Assembly: GCF_017939625.1 (NCBI RefSeq)
Contig: NZ_JAGKTC010000004.1
Span: 1-64,000, forward strand
DNA from: Pseudoxanthomonas helianthi
GTDB lineage: Bacteria; Pseudomonadota; Gammaproteobacteria; Xanthomonadales; Xanthomonadaceae
Direction of reading: 5' to 3'
DNA: 64,000 nt
Shown here: positions 25,369 to 34,278 of the stretch, in pieces
Numbering within the stretch: the stretch's first letter is position 1
Layout of the letters: each line of letters opens with the position of its first letter
The notes under the pieces: model-generated
The model's input: only the letters and a program-made list of their open reading frames with translations
What the model was told of the DNA's origin: nothing
Database searches by the model: none
Program-made: the position numbers and the translations under genes

Positions 25369-26976
25369 ATGTTCCGCATCGCCCGCTGCCCCCGCTTCCG
25401 TCTGATCGCCTGCCTGTGGCTGCTGTCCGCGTCGCTGCCCTGCCTAGCCGGCACCGACGCCGCGCCTACGTGGAAACGCGGCATCGAAAACCAGCGCATC
25501 GCCGATCTGGGCGACGGCACCTTCCGCAACCCGGTGCTCGCCGGCGATCACCCCGACCCGTCGGTGCTGAAGGACGGCGACGACTATTACCTCACCCTGT
25601 CTTCGTTCGACGCCTACCCAGGGCTGCCGCTTTGGCATTCGCGCGACCTGGTGAACTGGCAACCAATCGGACACGCGATCACCCGCAACGTTGGCTCGAT
25701 CTGGGCGCCGGACATCGTCAAGCACCAAGGGCGCTATTACATCTATTTCCCCGCGCGTCGCGGCGGCACAGAAGGCGCGACGCGCAGCAACTACGTGGTC
25801 TGGGCCGACGACATCCGCGGGCCGTGGAGCGAGCCGGTCGAGCTGGGCCTGGGCAAGTACATCGATCCCGGCCACGCGGTCGGCGAGGATGGCAAGCGCT
25901 ACCTGTTCCTCAGCGGCGGCGACTACGTGCAATTGTCCGACGACGGCCTGAAGGTCGCCGGCGCGCCGAAGCACGTCTACGAAGGCTGGAGATATCCGGA
26001 AAGCTGGGACGTGGAGGGTTACGCCCAGGAAGGCCCGAAGATCCACAAACGCGGCGACTGGTACTACATGACCACCGCGGTCGGCGGCACCGCCGGCCCG
26101 CCCACCGGGCACATGGTGATCACCGCGCGCTCGAAGTCAATCCACGGGCCTTGGCAGAACTCGCCGTTCAACCCGATAGTTCGCACCGCCAGCCGCGACG
26201 AACCGTGGTGGTCACGCGGGCACGCGACCGTGGTCGAAGGCACCGATGGTCGCTGGTGGATGGTCTACCACGGCTACGAAAACGGTTACTGGACACTGGG
26301 CCGGCAGATGCTGCTGGATCCGATCGAATGGACTGAGGACGGCTGGTTCATCGCCAAGGGCGGCGACCTGGGCCGGCCGCTGAAGAAGCCGAGCGGCGAA
26401 GCGGCGCCGCACGGCATGGCGCTGTCGGACGACTTCGGCCGTGGCAGGCTCGGCCCGCAATGGGCGTTCTTCGACCCGGCGCCGGACGAATATGCCCGCC
26501 TCTCTTTCGCCGACGGCGCGATGACCCTGCAGAGCAAGGGCCGCACGCCGCGCGACAGTTCGCCGCTGACCGTGACCGCCGGCGACAAGGCCTACCAGTT
26601 CGAAGTGCAGATGGATATCGCGCCGGGTGCCGTCGGCGGCGCGTTGCTGTTCTACAGCGATCGTCTGTACGTGGGCGTGGGCAGCAACGGCGAACAGTTC
26701 GTCATGCACCGCTACGGACTGGAGCGCCCTACCGGCGGCCTGGCCGCGGGCAGCGGCGGACGCCTGTGGCTACGCGTCACCAACGACCGCCATGTTGTCA
26801 CCTTCCACACCAGCCGTGACGGCAAGACCTGGACCAAATACCCGGTGCAGATGGAAGTGTCCGGTTATCACCATAACGTCGCCGGGGGCTTCCTCGCACT
26901 GAAGCCGGCGATCTATGCCGCCGGCAACGGCAGCGTGCGCTTCCGCGACTTCCGCTACCACGCTCTCGATCGTTGA
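25369..26976 (+). CDS. Glycoside hydrolase family 43 with C-terminal beta-sandwich
   Basis: The 535-residue protein has a signal peptide (about 1-27, ending CLAG). A five-bladed beta-propeller of GH43 type follows (about 45-370). The general base is in DHPDPSVLKDGDDYYL, the supporting Asp in WAPDIV and the acid Glu in YAQEGPKI. A C-terminal DUF1349-like sandwich (about 375-530) fits the GH43 beta-xylosidase/arabinofuranosidase subfamilies. In a pectin locus, removal of arabinose from arabinan side chains is the natural guess, but xylosidase or galactosidase action cannot be excluded. The ATG was chosen to give the signal peptide; the longer frame adds a proline-rich leader. Confidence 0.85.
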   Translation: MFRIARCPRFRLIACLWLLSASLPCLAGTDAAPTWKRGIENQRIADLGDGTFRNPVLAGDHPDPSVLKDGDDYYLTLSSFDAYPGLPLWHSRDLVNWQPIGHAITRNVGSIWAPDIVKHQGRYYIYFPARRGGTEGATRSNYVVWADDIRGPWSEPVELGLGKYIDPGHAVGEDGKRYLFLSGGDYVQLSDDGLKVAGAPKHVYEGWRYPESWDVEGYAQEGPKIHKRGDWYYMTTAVGGTAGPPTGHMVITARSKSIHGPWQNSPFNPIVRTASRDEPWWSRGHATVVEGTDGRWWMVYHGYENGYWTLGRQMLLDPIEWTEDGWFIAKGGDLGRPLKKPSGEAAPHGMALSDDFGRGRLGPQWAFFDPAPDEYARLSFADGAMTLQSKGRTPRDSSPLTVTAGDKAYQFEVQMDIAPGAVGGALLFYSDRLYVGVGSNGEQFVMHRYGLERPTGGLAAGSGGRLWLRVTNDRHVVTFHTSRDGKTWTKYPVQMEVSGYHHNVAGGFLALKPAIYAAGNGSVRFRDFRYHALDR

Positions 26977-27083
26977 ACCGGCCTACGAAGGCTCGACGGA
27001 TTCATCCGACACCGTTCCACCCGACTCTGCGGAATCCGTCTGGAAAGTGATTGTTGCTGCAGCGCACACTCTGCTAACGTCAA

Positions 27084-27100
27084 TTGTCCATCGGTGTCAT
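27084..27100 (+). promoter_or_regulatory. KdgR-type operator, TonB receptor 2 / secreted enzyme operon
   Basis: TTGTCCATCGGTGTCAT; on the minus strand ATGACACCGATGGACAA. It is 88 bp upstream of receptor 2 and the only such site before 27-36 kb, so it may control receptor 2 and the lyase/esterase genes that follow on the same strand. Confidence 0.6.
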
Positions 27101-27187
27101 TTAAGGATCAGCCGCACGTTCAACGCCTCGATTCACCGATCCAGGCAAAAAAATCTGTTCAAGGCGCATTCCTTGGGAGGGGAAGCC

Positions 27188-30100
27188 ATGCAAAACCGCA
27201 GCAAGACCCGCACAACCCGTACGACACCGGTTACCCCGCTCGCCCTGTGCATCGGCTTGGCGTTGCAAGGCGGCATCAGCGTCGCCCAGGCACAGCAGGC
27301 CGACCCTACTCCGACGCCCGCGGCGACCGACCTCGACAAGGTCACCGTGACCGGCTATCGCGAAAGCCTGCGCAAGGCCCTCGACGAGAAGCGTTACAGC
27401 GTCGAGCAGGTCGACGCGATCTATGCCGAGGACATCGGCAAGTTCCCCGACCAGAACCTCGCCGAATCGATGCAGCGCATCGCCGGCGTGTCGATCGACC
27501 GCGAGGGCGGCGAAGGCCAGCGCATCTCGGTGCGCGGCCTGGGCTCGGACTTCACCCGTGTGCGCCTGAACGGTCTGGAAGCACTGTCCACCGCCGGCAG
27601 CGGCACCGCCGGCGTTAACCGCAGTCGTGGCTTCGACTTCAATACCTTCGCCTCCGAACTGTTCAGCCAGGTCAAGGTCAACAAGACCCAATCGGCGCAA
27701 ATGGACGAGGGGTCGTTGGGTTCCACCGTCGACCTGCGCGGTTCGCGCCCGTTCGACTTCAAGGGTTTCCGCGCCTCCGCCAGCGCGCAGTACGGCTACA
27801 ACGAGCAGTCGGGCAAGAAGGATCCGCGCGTGTCCGGGCTGGTCAGCAACACCTGGGCCGACGGCCGCTTCGGCGCGCTGATGTCGGTGTCGTACAGCAA
27901 GCGCAACGTGTTCGAGGAAGGCTACAACCCGGTGCGCTGGGAACACGGCAACTACCGCAATTCGCACCAGTCGACCGCCAGCAACAACGGAACCTACGGC
28001 TTCTGCAGCCCGGTCGGCTACAACCCGCAGACCCCACGCAGTCCGCTGTCCAACGAAACCGGCAGCGCATCCAACCTGGCCCGTAACAACGGCTGGGGCA
28101 CCTACGGCATCGACGCCACGCACTGCGGCACTGGCATCGATCGCCCGGCCAATACGCCGGAGAACATCGCCGCGTACGAGACCGCGACCAACGCATGGCT
28201 GCCGCGCTACCCGCGCTACATCCGCACCGCGCACGAGATCGAGCGCCTGGGCGTGACCGCGGCGCTGCAGTACAAGGTGTCCGACAACACCACGCTGAGC
28301 TTCGACGGCATGTATTCGAAGCTGGACAAGAACCAGCGCGAGGATTCGCTGGGCGCCAACCTGCACCGCGCCGCCAACCTCGGCGGCAAGACCCAGATCG
28401 CGGTGCGCGAGGCCCAGGTCGACGACATGAACCGCCTGGTCTACGGCGTGTTCGACAACGTCGATTTCCGCAGCGAATCCACCAGCATCGAGGAAAGCAC
28501 CGAGTTCAAGCAGTTCAGCCTGCAGTTGGAACATCGCGGCGACGACGTGCGCGTTGACGCGATCGTCGGCCACTCCGCGTCGACTTACGCGCGCCCGGTG
28601 TTCTCACTGGTCAGCTTCGATAACGCCAACCTCGACGGTTTCGCCATCGACCTGCGCGGCGACAACTGGAACTTCCCGCGCATGACCTTCCCCTTCGAGC
28701 TGAAAGACCCGTCCGCGTGGAACTGGCTCGGTTACGGCGCGGTGCCGGTCAACAGCAACGGCACCGCGCGCGGGGCCAACATCAGCGAGGTGCGGCTGAA
28801 TCCGCAGTACGTCGACAACGCCTTCGACACCGCCAAGGTCGACCTGGAATTCGTGATCAACCCGACCTTCACCTTCCGCACCGGCCTGGCGTACAAGGAC
28901 TACGACATGAGCTCGGAGGAATACCGGCACATCAGCTACGGGCGGCTGGCGCAGGCGCTGCCCGCCGGGGTGACGGTGGCAGACCTCGCCACCACGCTGG
29001 ACGGGTTCGGCAGCGGGCTGGACGGCGCACCGAGCGGTTGGGTGGTGCCCGATTTCAACAAGATCTCCGAATTGCTGGGCATCAACTGCAATTGCGACAA
29101 CGGCCTGCAGGGCGGCGATTACCGGCTGGCCGGCATCGGCCATTTCGGCGCCTCGAACAACAACTTCGAGGTCAACGAAAAGAGCATGGGCCTGTACTTC
29201 CAGCTCGACTTCAACACCGAGCTGTTCGACCGCCCGCTGCGCGGCAACGCCGGCGTGCGCCTGGTCGGCACCCAGATCACCGCATCCGGCTGGGCGCCGT
29301 GCGCGGCCAGCAACAGCGCCGACAACTCGCCGAACTGCCAGCAGTTCTTCGGCGTGGCCAGCGCTACCTCCGCGCCGGGCGACCGCTACCTGGTCCCCAG
29401 CGTCGTCAACCATTCCTACACGGACGTGCTGCCGGCGTTGAACCTGACCTGGGAAGTGGCCGACGACTTCGTGCTGCGCTTCGGTGCGGCCAAGACCATG
29501 GCGCGGCCGACCCTGACCGTGCTGTCTCCGGGCGTCAGCGGCGGCCCGACCCAGTACTTCGACGACGACCGTACGTTCTCGATCAACCTGGGCAATCCGA
29601 AACTGGATCCGTACCGCTCGACCAACTATGACCTGAGTGCCGAATGGTACTTCCAGGAAGGCGCCCTGCTCTCCGCGGCGGTGTTCTACAAGGACATCGA
29701 CAGCTACATCCAGCGCACCCGCCTGCTGACCACGTGGGGCGACATGGGCTATTCGCTGGATCTGCTGCCGGCGGGCTTCACCGCCGACACGCTGTTCAAC
29801 GTGCAGAGCTACTACAACACCCCCGGCGGCCCGCTGAAGGGCTACGAGCTGACCTACCAGCAACCGTTCTCGTTCCTACCGGGGTTCTGGAGCCACTTCG
29901 GCGTGCACGTCAACTACACGCACGTGGAATCGAAGATCAAGTACATGTTCAGCACCGCGGCGAACAACAACACCACGGTCGTCACCACGCTGACCGAGAA
30001 CGATCTGGTCAACCTGTCGCCGGACTCGTACAACGCGACTCTGTACTACGACGATGGCAAGTTCGGCGCGCGCATTTCCACCAGTTACCGCAGCGGCTAC

Positions 30101-30364
30101 ATCGGCGAGATCCTCAGCCAGGAGAACGTCTGGGACCTGGACGACAACCAACTGACCACCGCCGACGTGACCGGCAAACACAGCGTGCGCAACGTGGACT
30201 TCAACATGTCCTACCAGGTCAACAAGAAGCTCAGTCTGACCTTCGAGGCGATCAACCTGCTGGACACGCCGGACTACCGTTACGTGGACTCGCAGCTGCA
30301 GCTGCCCGACCGCTACACCGTTACCGGGCGCCAATACTATGTCGGCGCGCGCTACCGGTTCTGA
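27188..30364 (+). CDS. TonB-dependent receptor 2 of the pectin locus
   Basis: The 1058-residue protein has a signal peptide (about 1-38, ending AQAQQ) and a TonB-box-like LDKVTVTGYRES. Its plug is closely related to receptor 1 (AEDIGKFPDQNLAESMQRIAGV, VRGLGSDFTRVRLNGLEAL), and the barrel ends GARYRF. It has four Cys in an extracellular-looking insertion (about 275-330) absent from receptor 1. Ribosome site GGGAGGGG lies just before ATG; a longer in-frame extension back to 26915 was rejected. The two receptors look like diverged paralogues, perhaps for different pectin fragments. Confidence 0.92.
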   Translation: MQNRSKTRTTRTTPVTPLALCIGLALQGGISVAQAQQADPTPTPAATDLDKVTVTGYRESLRKALDEKRYSVEQVDAIYAEDIGKFPDQNLAESMQRIAGVSIDREGGEGQRISVRGLGSDFTRVRLNGLEALSTAGSGTAGVNRSRGFDFNTFASELFSQVKVNKTQSAQMDEGSLGSTVDLRGSRPFDFKGFRASASAQYGYNEQSGKKDPRVSGLVSNTWADGRFGALMSVSYSKRNVFEEGYNPVRWEHGNYRNSHQSTASNNGTYGFCSPVGYNPQTPRSPLSNETGSASNLARNNGWGTYGIDATHCGTGIDRPANTPENIAAYETATNAWLPRYPRYIRTAHEIERLGVTAALQYKVSDNTTLSFDGMYSKLDKNQREDSLGANLHRAANLGGKTQIAVREAQVDDMNRLVYGVFDNVDFRSESTSIEESTEFKQFSLQLEHRGDDVRVDAIVGHSASTYARPVFSLVSFDNANLDGFAIDLRGDNWNFPRMTFPFELKDPSAWNWLGYGAVPVNSNGTARGANISEVRLNPQYVDNAFDTAKVDLEFVINPTFTFRTGLAYKDYDMSSEEYRHISYGRLAQALPAGVTVADLATTLDGFGSGLDGAPSGWVVPDFNKISELLGINCNCDNGLQGGDYRLAGIGHFGASNNNFEVNEKSMGLYFQLDFNTELFDRPLRGNAGVRLVGTQITASGWAPCAASNSADNSPNCQQFFGVASATSAPGDRYLVPSVVNHSYTDVLPALNLTWEVADDFVLRFGAAKTMARPTLTVLSPGVSGGPTQYFDDDRTFSINLGNPKLDPYRSTNYDLSAEWYFQEGALLSAAVFYKDIDSYIQRTRLLTTWGDMGYSLDLLPAGFTADTLFNVQSYYNTPGGPLKGYELTYQQPFSFLPGFWSHFGVHVNYTHVESKIKYMFSTAANNNTTVVTTLTENDLVNLSPDSYNATLYYDDGKFGARISTSYRSGYIGEILSQENVWDLDDNQLTTADVTGKHSVRNVDFNMSYQVNKKLSLTFEAINLLDTPDYRYVDSQLQLPDRYTVTGRQYYVGARYRF

Positions 30365-30521
30365 GTGGCGCATCGGCCGCGTCTTCGCCATCCGGGCGAG
30401 GACGCGGCAAGCGTCCGAGGTCGCGCAATGCGACGCAACCGGCGAAGGCCCCGCGCCGGCGGGCACCCACGAAATGAATCTCGCTGCACTCACGTCCCTT
30501 TCCGATCGGAGGAGCGATTCC

Positions 30522-31868
30522 ATGAGTCTTGTCCCCAACGCTTGCCTGTGCCTGTTGCTGCTGCCGCTGGCCGCCCAGGCTGGCCGCATTTTCGATCTCG
30601 AACGCGATACGCTGGCAACCGGTGACGGCTGGGCTTCCCTGCCTGTCGCCGCACTGCCCGAGGGCACCACCGGCGGCAGTGCCGCCGACGCGGCCCACGT
30701 GTATACCGTGCGCGACCGCAACGCGCTGGTCGCCGCACTGAAATACCCCGACGCGACGCCGAAGATCGTGCGCATCGAAGGCATGATCGATGCCAACGTA
30801 GACGCCGCCGGGCTGCCGCTTACCTGCGACGACTACGCCCGCAACGACCCGCAGACCGGAACGCCGTATTCGCTCGGCGCCTACCTCGCCGCCTACGACC
30901 CCTCGACCTGGGGCAGGGCCGATCCGAGCGGTCCGCTGGAACGCGCACGCGTCGCATCGGCTTCGGCGCAGTCCGCGCGCGTGCGCATCCGCGTGCCGGC
31001 CAACACCACCCTCGTCGGCGCGACCCGCGGCGCTGGCCTGCGTGGCGCCTGGCTGGACATTCGCCCCAGCTCCTCCAGCGGCAACCAGCCGATGAACGTG
31101 ATCGTGCGCAACCTGGTGCTGGAAGACACCTATGACTGCTTCCCGCAATGGTCGCCCACCGACGGCGCGCAAGGCAACTGGAACTCGGCCTACGACAACA
31201 TCTCGGTGCGCAACGCCACCCATGTGTGGATCGACCACAACACCCTGCGCGACCGCACCACCGCCGACGACACCCTTCCCAGCCATTTCGGCCGCCACTT
31301 CCAGATCCACGACGGCCTGCTCGACGTGACCAACGAAGCCGACCTGGTGACGATTTCGTGGAACCGCTTCGAGAACCACGACAAGACCATGCTGTTCGGC
31401 AGTTCCGACGGCGCCAGCGCCGACCGTGGCAAGCTGCGCATCACCCTGCACCACAACTATTTCCTCGACGTCGGCCAGCGCGCGCCGCGCGTGCGCTACG
31501 GCCAGGTACACCTCTACAACAACTTCTACAAGGTCAGCGACGAAGCGGCCGCGGTCCGCTACGGCTACAGCTGGGGCGTTGGCTTCGAATCGCGGATCGT
31601 GGCCCAGAACAACCACTTCCGCACCGGCGGGCTGATCGATCCGGCCGCCTTCGTCTCGGTGTTCAAGGGCACGGGGATCCAGGCGGAAGGCACGCGGGTG
31701 GATGGCGTTTCCGGCAGTAGCGCGGTCGATGTGGTAGCCGCCTATAACGCCGCACACGGCGACGCGCTGTCGCCCACGGTGAGCTGGACGCCGACGCTGC
31801 ACGGCCCGATCGAGGACACCGGCACCGTGCCGGTGTCGGTGACCCGGGACGCAGGCACGCTGCACTGA
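30522..31868 (+). CDS. Secreted pectate lyase, PL1-like
   Basis: The 448-residue protein has a signal peptide (about 1-20, ending AQAG). The right-handed beta-helix carries PL1 motifs: ATHVWIDHNTLRD (Ca-binding/active region) and DVGQRAPRVRYG, where the Arg is the expected catalytic base. PL1 enzymes cleave polygalacturonate by beta-elimination, giving 4,5-unsaturated oligomers that feed the KduI/KduD pathway. GGAGGAG lies 8 nt before ATG. First of four secreted enzyme genes on this strand, spaced 80-160 bp apart. Confidence 0.88.
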   Translation: MSLVPNACLCLLLLPLAAQAGRIFDLERDTLATGDGWASLPVAALPEGTTGGSAADAAHVYTVRDRNALVAALKYPDATPKIVRIEGMIDANVDAAGLPLTCDDYARNDPQTGTPYSLGAYLAAYDPSTWGRADPSGPLERARVASASAQSARVRIRVPANTTLVGATRGAGLRGAWLDIRPSSSSGNQPMNVIVRNLVLEDTYDCFPQWSPTDGAQGNWNSAYDNISVRNATHVWIDHNTLRDRTTADDTLPSHFGRHFQIHDGLLDVTNEADLVTISWNRFENHDKTMLFGSSDGASADRGKLRITLHHNYFLDVGQRAPRVRYGQVHLYNNFYKVSDEAAAVRYGYSWGVGFESRIVAQNNHFRTGGLIDPAAFVSVFKGTGIQAEGTRVDGVSGSSAVDVVAAYNAAHGDALSPTVSWTPTLHGPIEDTGTVPVSVTRDAGTLH

Positions 31869-31953
31869 TCCATCGCGCGAAAACGTCTCGCCGCAACAAC
31901 GCATCGACAAATCTCCGCGCGGACCCGCGCGCCCATTGCCCAGGAGCATCGGA

Positions 31954-33063
31954 ATGAGACTTCACAGCCCTCGCACTTCCCTGCCGTTCGCACTTCTGCC
32001 GTGCCTGCTGGCCATGGCCCCGGCCGCCGCGGCAATGCAGACACAGGACATCGAAGGACAGGTGATCGTGGTCGCCGCCGACGGCAGTGGCGACTACACC
32101 ACCGTGCAGGCCGCGGTGGATGCCGCGCCGGCGTACAGCAGCGAACGCGTGACCGTACTGATCGAGCCGGGCGTGTACCACCAGCCGCTGACGATCCCGC
32201 AAAGCAAGCGCAATCTGACCTTGGCCGGCGCCAGCGGCGACCCGCGCGAAGTGGTCATCTCCTGCGACCGCGCCGCCGGCACGCCACGTCCGGAAGGCGG
32301 CACCTACGGCACCAGCGGTAGCGCCTGCACGGTGATTTCCGGCAACGACGTGCATGCCTACGGCCTAACCTTCGCCAACACCTGGGATCGCCTGGCCCAT
32401 CCGGAAATCGCCGGTACGCAGGCGGTGGCGGTGCGCACCACCGGCGATCGACTGGTGTTCGGCAACGTGCGCTTCCTCGGCCACCAGGACACCCTGTACG
32501 CCAACTCGCCCAACGACGCGACGCCGGCGCGGCAGTACTACTACAACTGCTACATCGAAGGTGACGTGGATTTCATCTTCGGCCGCGGGACCGCGGTGTT
32601 CGACGGTTGCGAGATCCGTTCGCTGGATCGCGGTAGCGACAGCAACAACGGCTTCGTCACCGCGCCCAGCACGCCGGCGGCGTTCGCCTACGGCTTCCTG
32701 ATCACCCGCAGCTGTTTCACCAGCGACGCCCCGCCCGACACGGTGTATCTGGGCCGCCCTTGGGTTCCCAGTTCCAACCCGACCGTGCAGCCGCAGGTGC
32801 TGATCCGCGATTCGTGGCTGGGCCGGCAGTTCAAGGACCAGGGCTGGGTGGCGATGACCGCGGACATCGACTGGCGCAACTATCGCCTGCGCGAATACCG
32901 CAACTTCGGCCCTGGCGCGCATGTCACGGACGACCGCCCGCAGATGGGTGACGAAGAAGCCGCGCTGCACACTCCGGCCGATTTCCTCGCCGGTAACGAC
33001 GGCTGGAACCCGGTGCGACCGGGCCCGCCGGCGCCGCCGGTGTGCCTGGCACGCGGCCAGTAA
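31954..33063 (+). CDS. Pectinesterase (CE8)
   Basis: The 369-residue protein has a signal peptide (about 1-27). The family motifs are all present: GTQAVAV (154-160), GHQDTLY (176-182, catalytic Asp179), DVDFIFG (204-210, catalytic Asp206) and LGRPW (266-270, Arg268). It removes methyl esters from homogalacturonan, making it a substrate for pectate lyases. CAGGAG lies 8 nt upstream of the chosen ATG. It lies between two pectate lyase genes, as expected for sequential de-esterification and cleavage. Confidence 0.94.
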   Translation: MRLHSPRTSLPFALLPCLLAMAPAAAAMQTQDIEGQVIVVAADGSGDYTTVQAAVDAAPAYSSERVTVLIEPGVYHQPLTIPQSKRNLTLAGASGDPREVVISCDRAAGTPRPEGGTYGTSGSACTVISGNDVHAYGLTFANTWDRLAHPEIAGTQAVAVRTTGDRLVFGNVRFLGHQDTLYANSPNDATPARQYYYNCYIEGDVDFIFGRGTAVFDGCEIRSLDRGSDSNNGFVTAPSTPAAFAYGFLITRSCFTSDAPPDTVYLGRPWVPSSNPTVQPQVLIRDSWLGRQFKDQGWVAMTADIDWRNYRLREYRNFGPGAHVTDDRPQMGDEEAALHTPADFLAGNDGWNPVRPGPPAPPVCLARGQ

Positions 33064-33149
33064 TGCGACCGCGCCGCAAGCCCATGCCGCCCCTTGCCAC
33101 CAGTGAAGGGGTGGCACACGACCGCCGAACATCGCTGGAGACCATCCGG

Positions 33150-34199
33150 ATGCCGCTTTCCCTGCTTCGCTGCCTGTTGCTGGTCCTGAGCGCCGCCAGC
33201 GGCTTGGCCCATGCGGCCGATACCGATCCGGTTGCCGACAACATGCTGTTGCTGCAGACGCCTTCGGGCGGCTGGCCCAAACACTACCGCGAGAAGAAGG
33301 TCGACTACGTGCGCGACTACGACGCAGCCGAACGTGCCGCGCTGCGCGCGCCGGACCGCCACGACGACGCGACCATCGACAACAAGGCCACCACCAGCGA
33401 GATCGCCTACCTGGCCCAGGCCCATGCCAGGACCGGTAACCCGGTCTACCTGCAGGCGGCGCGGCGCGGCGTGGACTACCTGCTGCGCGCGCAGTACCCG
33501 AACGGCGGCTGGCCGCAGTACTACCCGGATCGCTCGCTGTACCGCCACCAGATCACCTACAACGACGACGCGATGGCCCGCGTGCTGCAATTACTGCAGG
33601 ACGTGGCCGAAGGCCGCGACGCGCTCGCCGCGCTGACTCCGGAATACGGCGAACGCGCCCGCGCGGCGGTCGCGCGCGGCATCGACTGCATCCTCGCCAC
33701 CCAGGTGAGGATCGGCGGCAAGCCGACTATCTGGGCCGCGCAATACGACGAAACAACCCTCCAGCCGGCCAAAGCCCGCGCCTATGAACTGCCGTCGCTG
33801 GCGGTATCCGAATCGGTCGGTGTGGTGCGCCTGTTGATGCGCCAGCGGCAGCCTTCCCCGGCGCTGGTGCGTGCGGTCGAGGATGCGGTGCAATGGTTCG
33901 ATCGGCACCGTCTGCGCGACACCGCGATGCGCCAGGTCGAGGCGCCCGGCGAGGAAACCGGCAAGGACGTGCTGATCGAAGCGCAGGCCGGCGCCTCGCT
34001 GTGGGCGCGCTTCTACGATCTCCACAAGCAGCAGCCCATGTTCGTCAATCGGCAAGGCGAACAGGTTGCGCGCTTCGCCGACATGCCCAACGAACGCCGC
34101 GTCGGCTACGCCTGGTACGGCACCTGGCCGGAAAAACTGCTTGACCAGGAAGTACCGCGCTGGCGGCAATCCGTCGCCAAACCGACCTCTCCCCGCTGA
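33150..34199 (+). CDS. Pectate lyase, PL10 (PelA type)
   Basis: The 349-residue protein has a signal peptide (about 1-23, ending AHAA). It has the PL10 alpha/alpha-toroid signature: NMLLLQTPSGGWPKHY, TIDNKATTSEI, YPNGGWPQYYP and the C-terminal YAWYGTWPEKLL. PL10 enzymes are Ca-dependent endo-pectate lyases with a fold unrelated to PL1. The start was chosen to give the signal peptide (GGAG 9 nt upstream). Confidence 0.92.
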   Translation: MPLSLLRCLLLVLSAASGLAHAADTDPVADNMLLLQTPSGGWPKHYREKKVDYVRDYDAAERAALRAPDRHDDATIDNKATTSEIAYLAQAHARTGNPVYLQAARRGVDYLLRAQYPNGGWPQYYPDRSLYRHQITYNDDAMARVLQLLQDVAEGRDALAALTPEYGERARAAVARGIDCILATQVRIGGKPTIWAAQYDETTLQPAKARAYELPSLAVSESVGVVRLLMRQRQPSPALVRAVEDAVQWFDRHRLRDTAMRQVEAPGEETGKDVLIEAQAGASLWARFYDLHKQQPMFVNRQGEQVARFADMPNERRVGYAWYGTWPEKLLDQEVPRWRQSVAKPTSPR

Positions 34200-34278
34200 G
34201 CTGTTCCGGCGCAGCGTCTGCAACAGCTCCGCGAAGGCACCTTCCATTCCGTACCTCATCACCGAAGGAGAATCCTGC

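Noticed and set aside
30321-31949. 542-codon frame opposite the PL1 lyase at 30522
   Set aside because: Shadow; low-complexity Val/Gly/Arg product.
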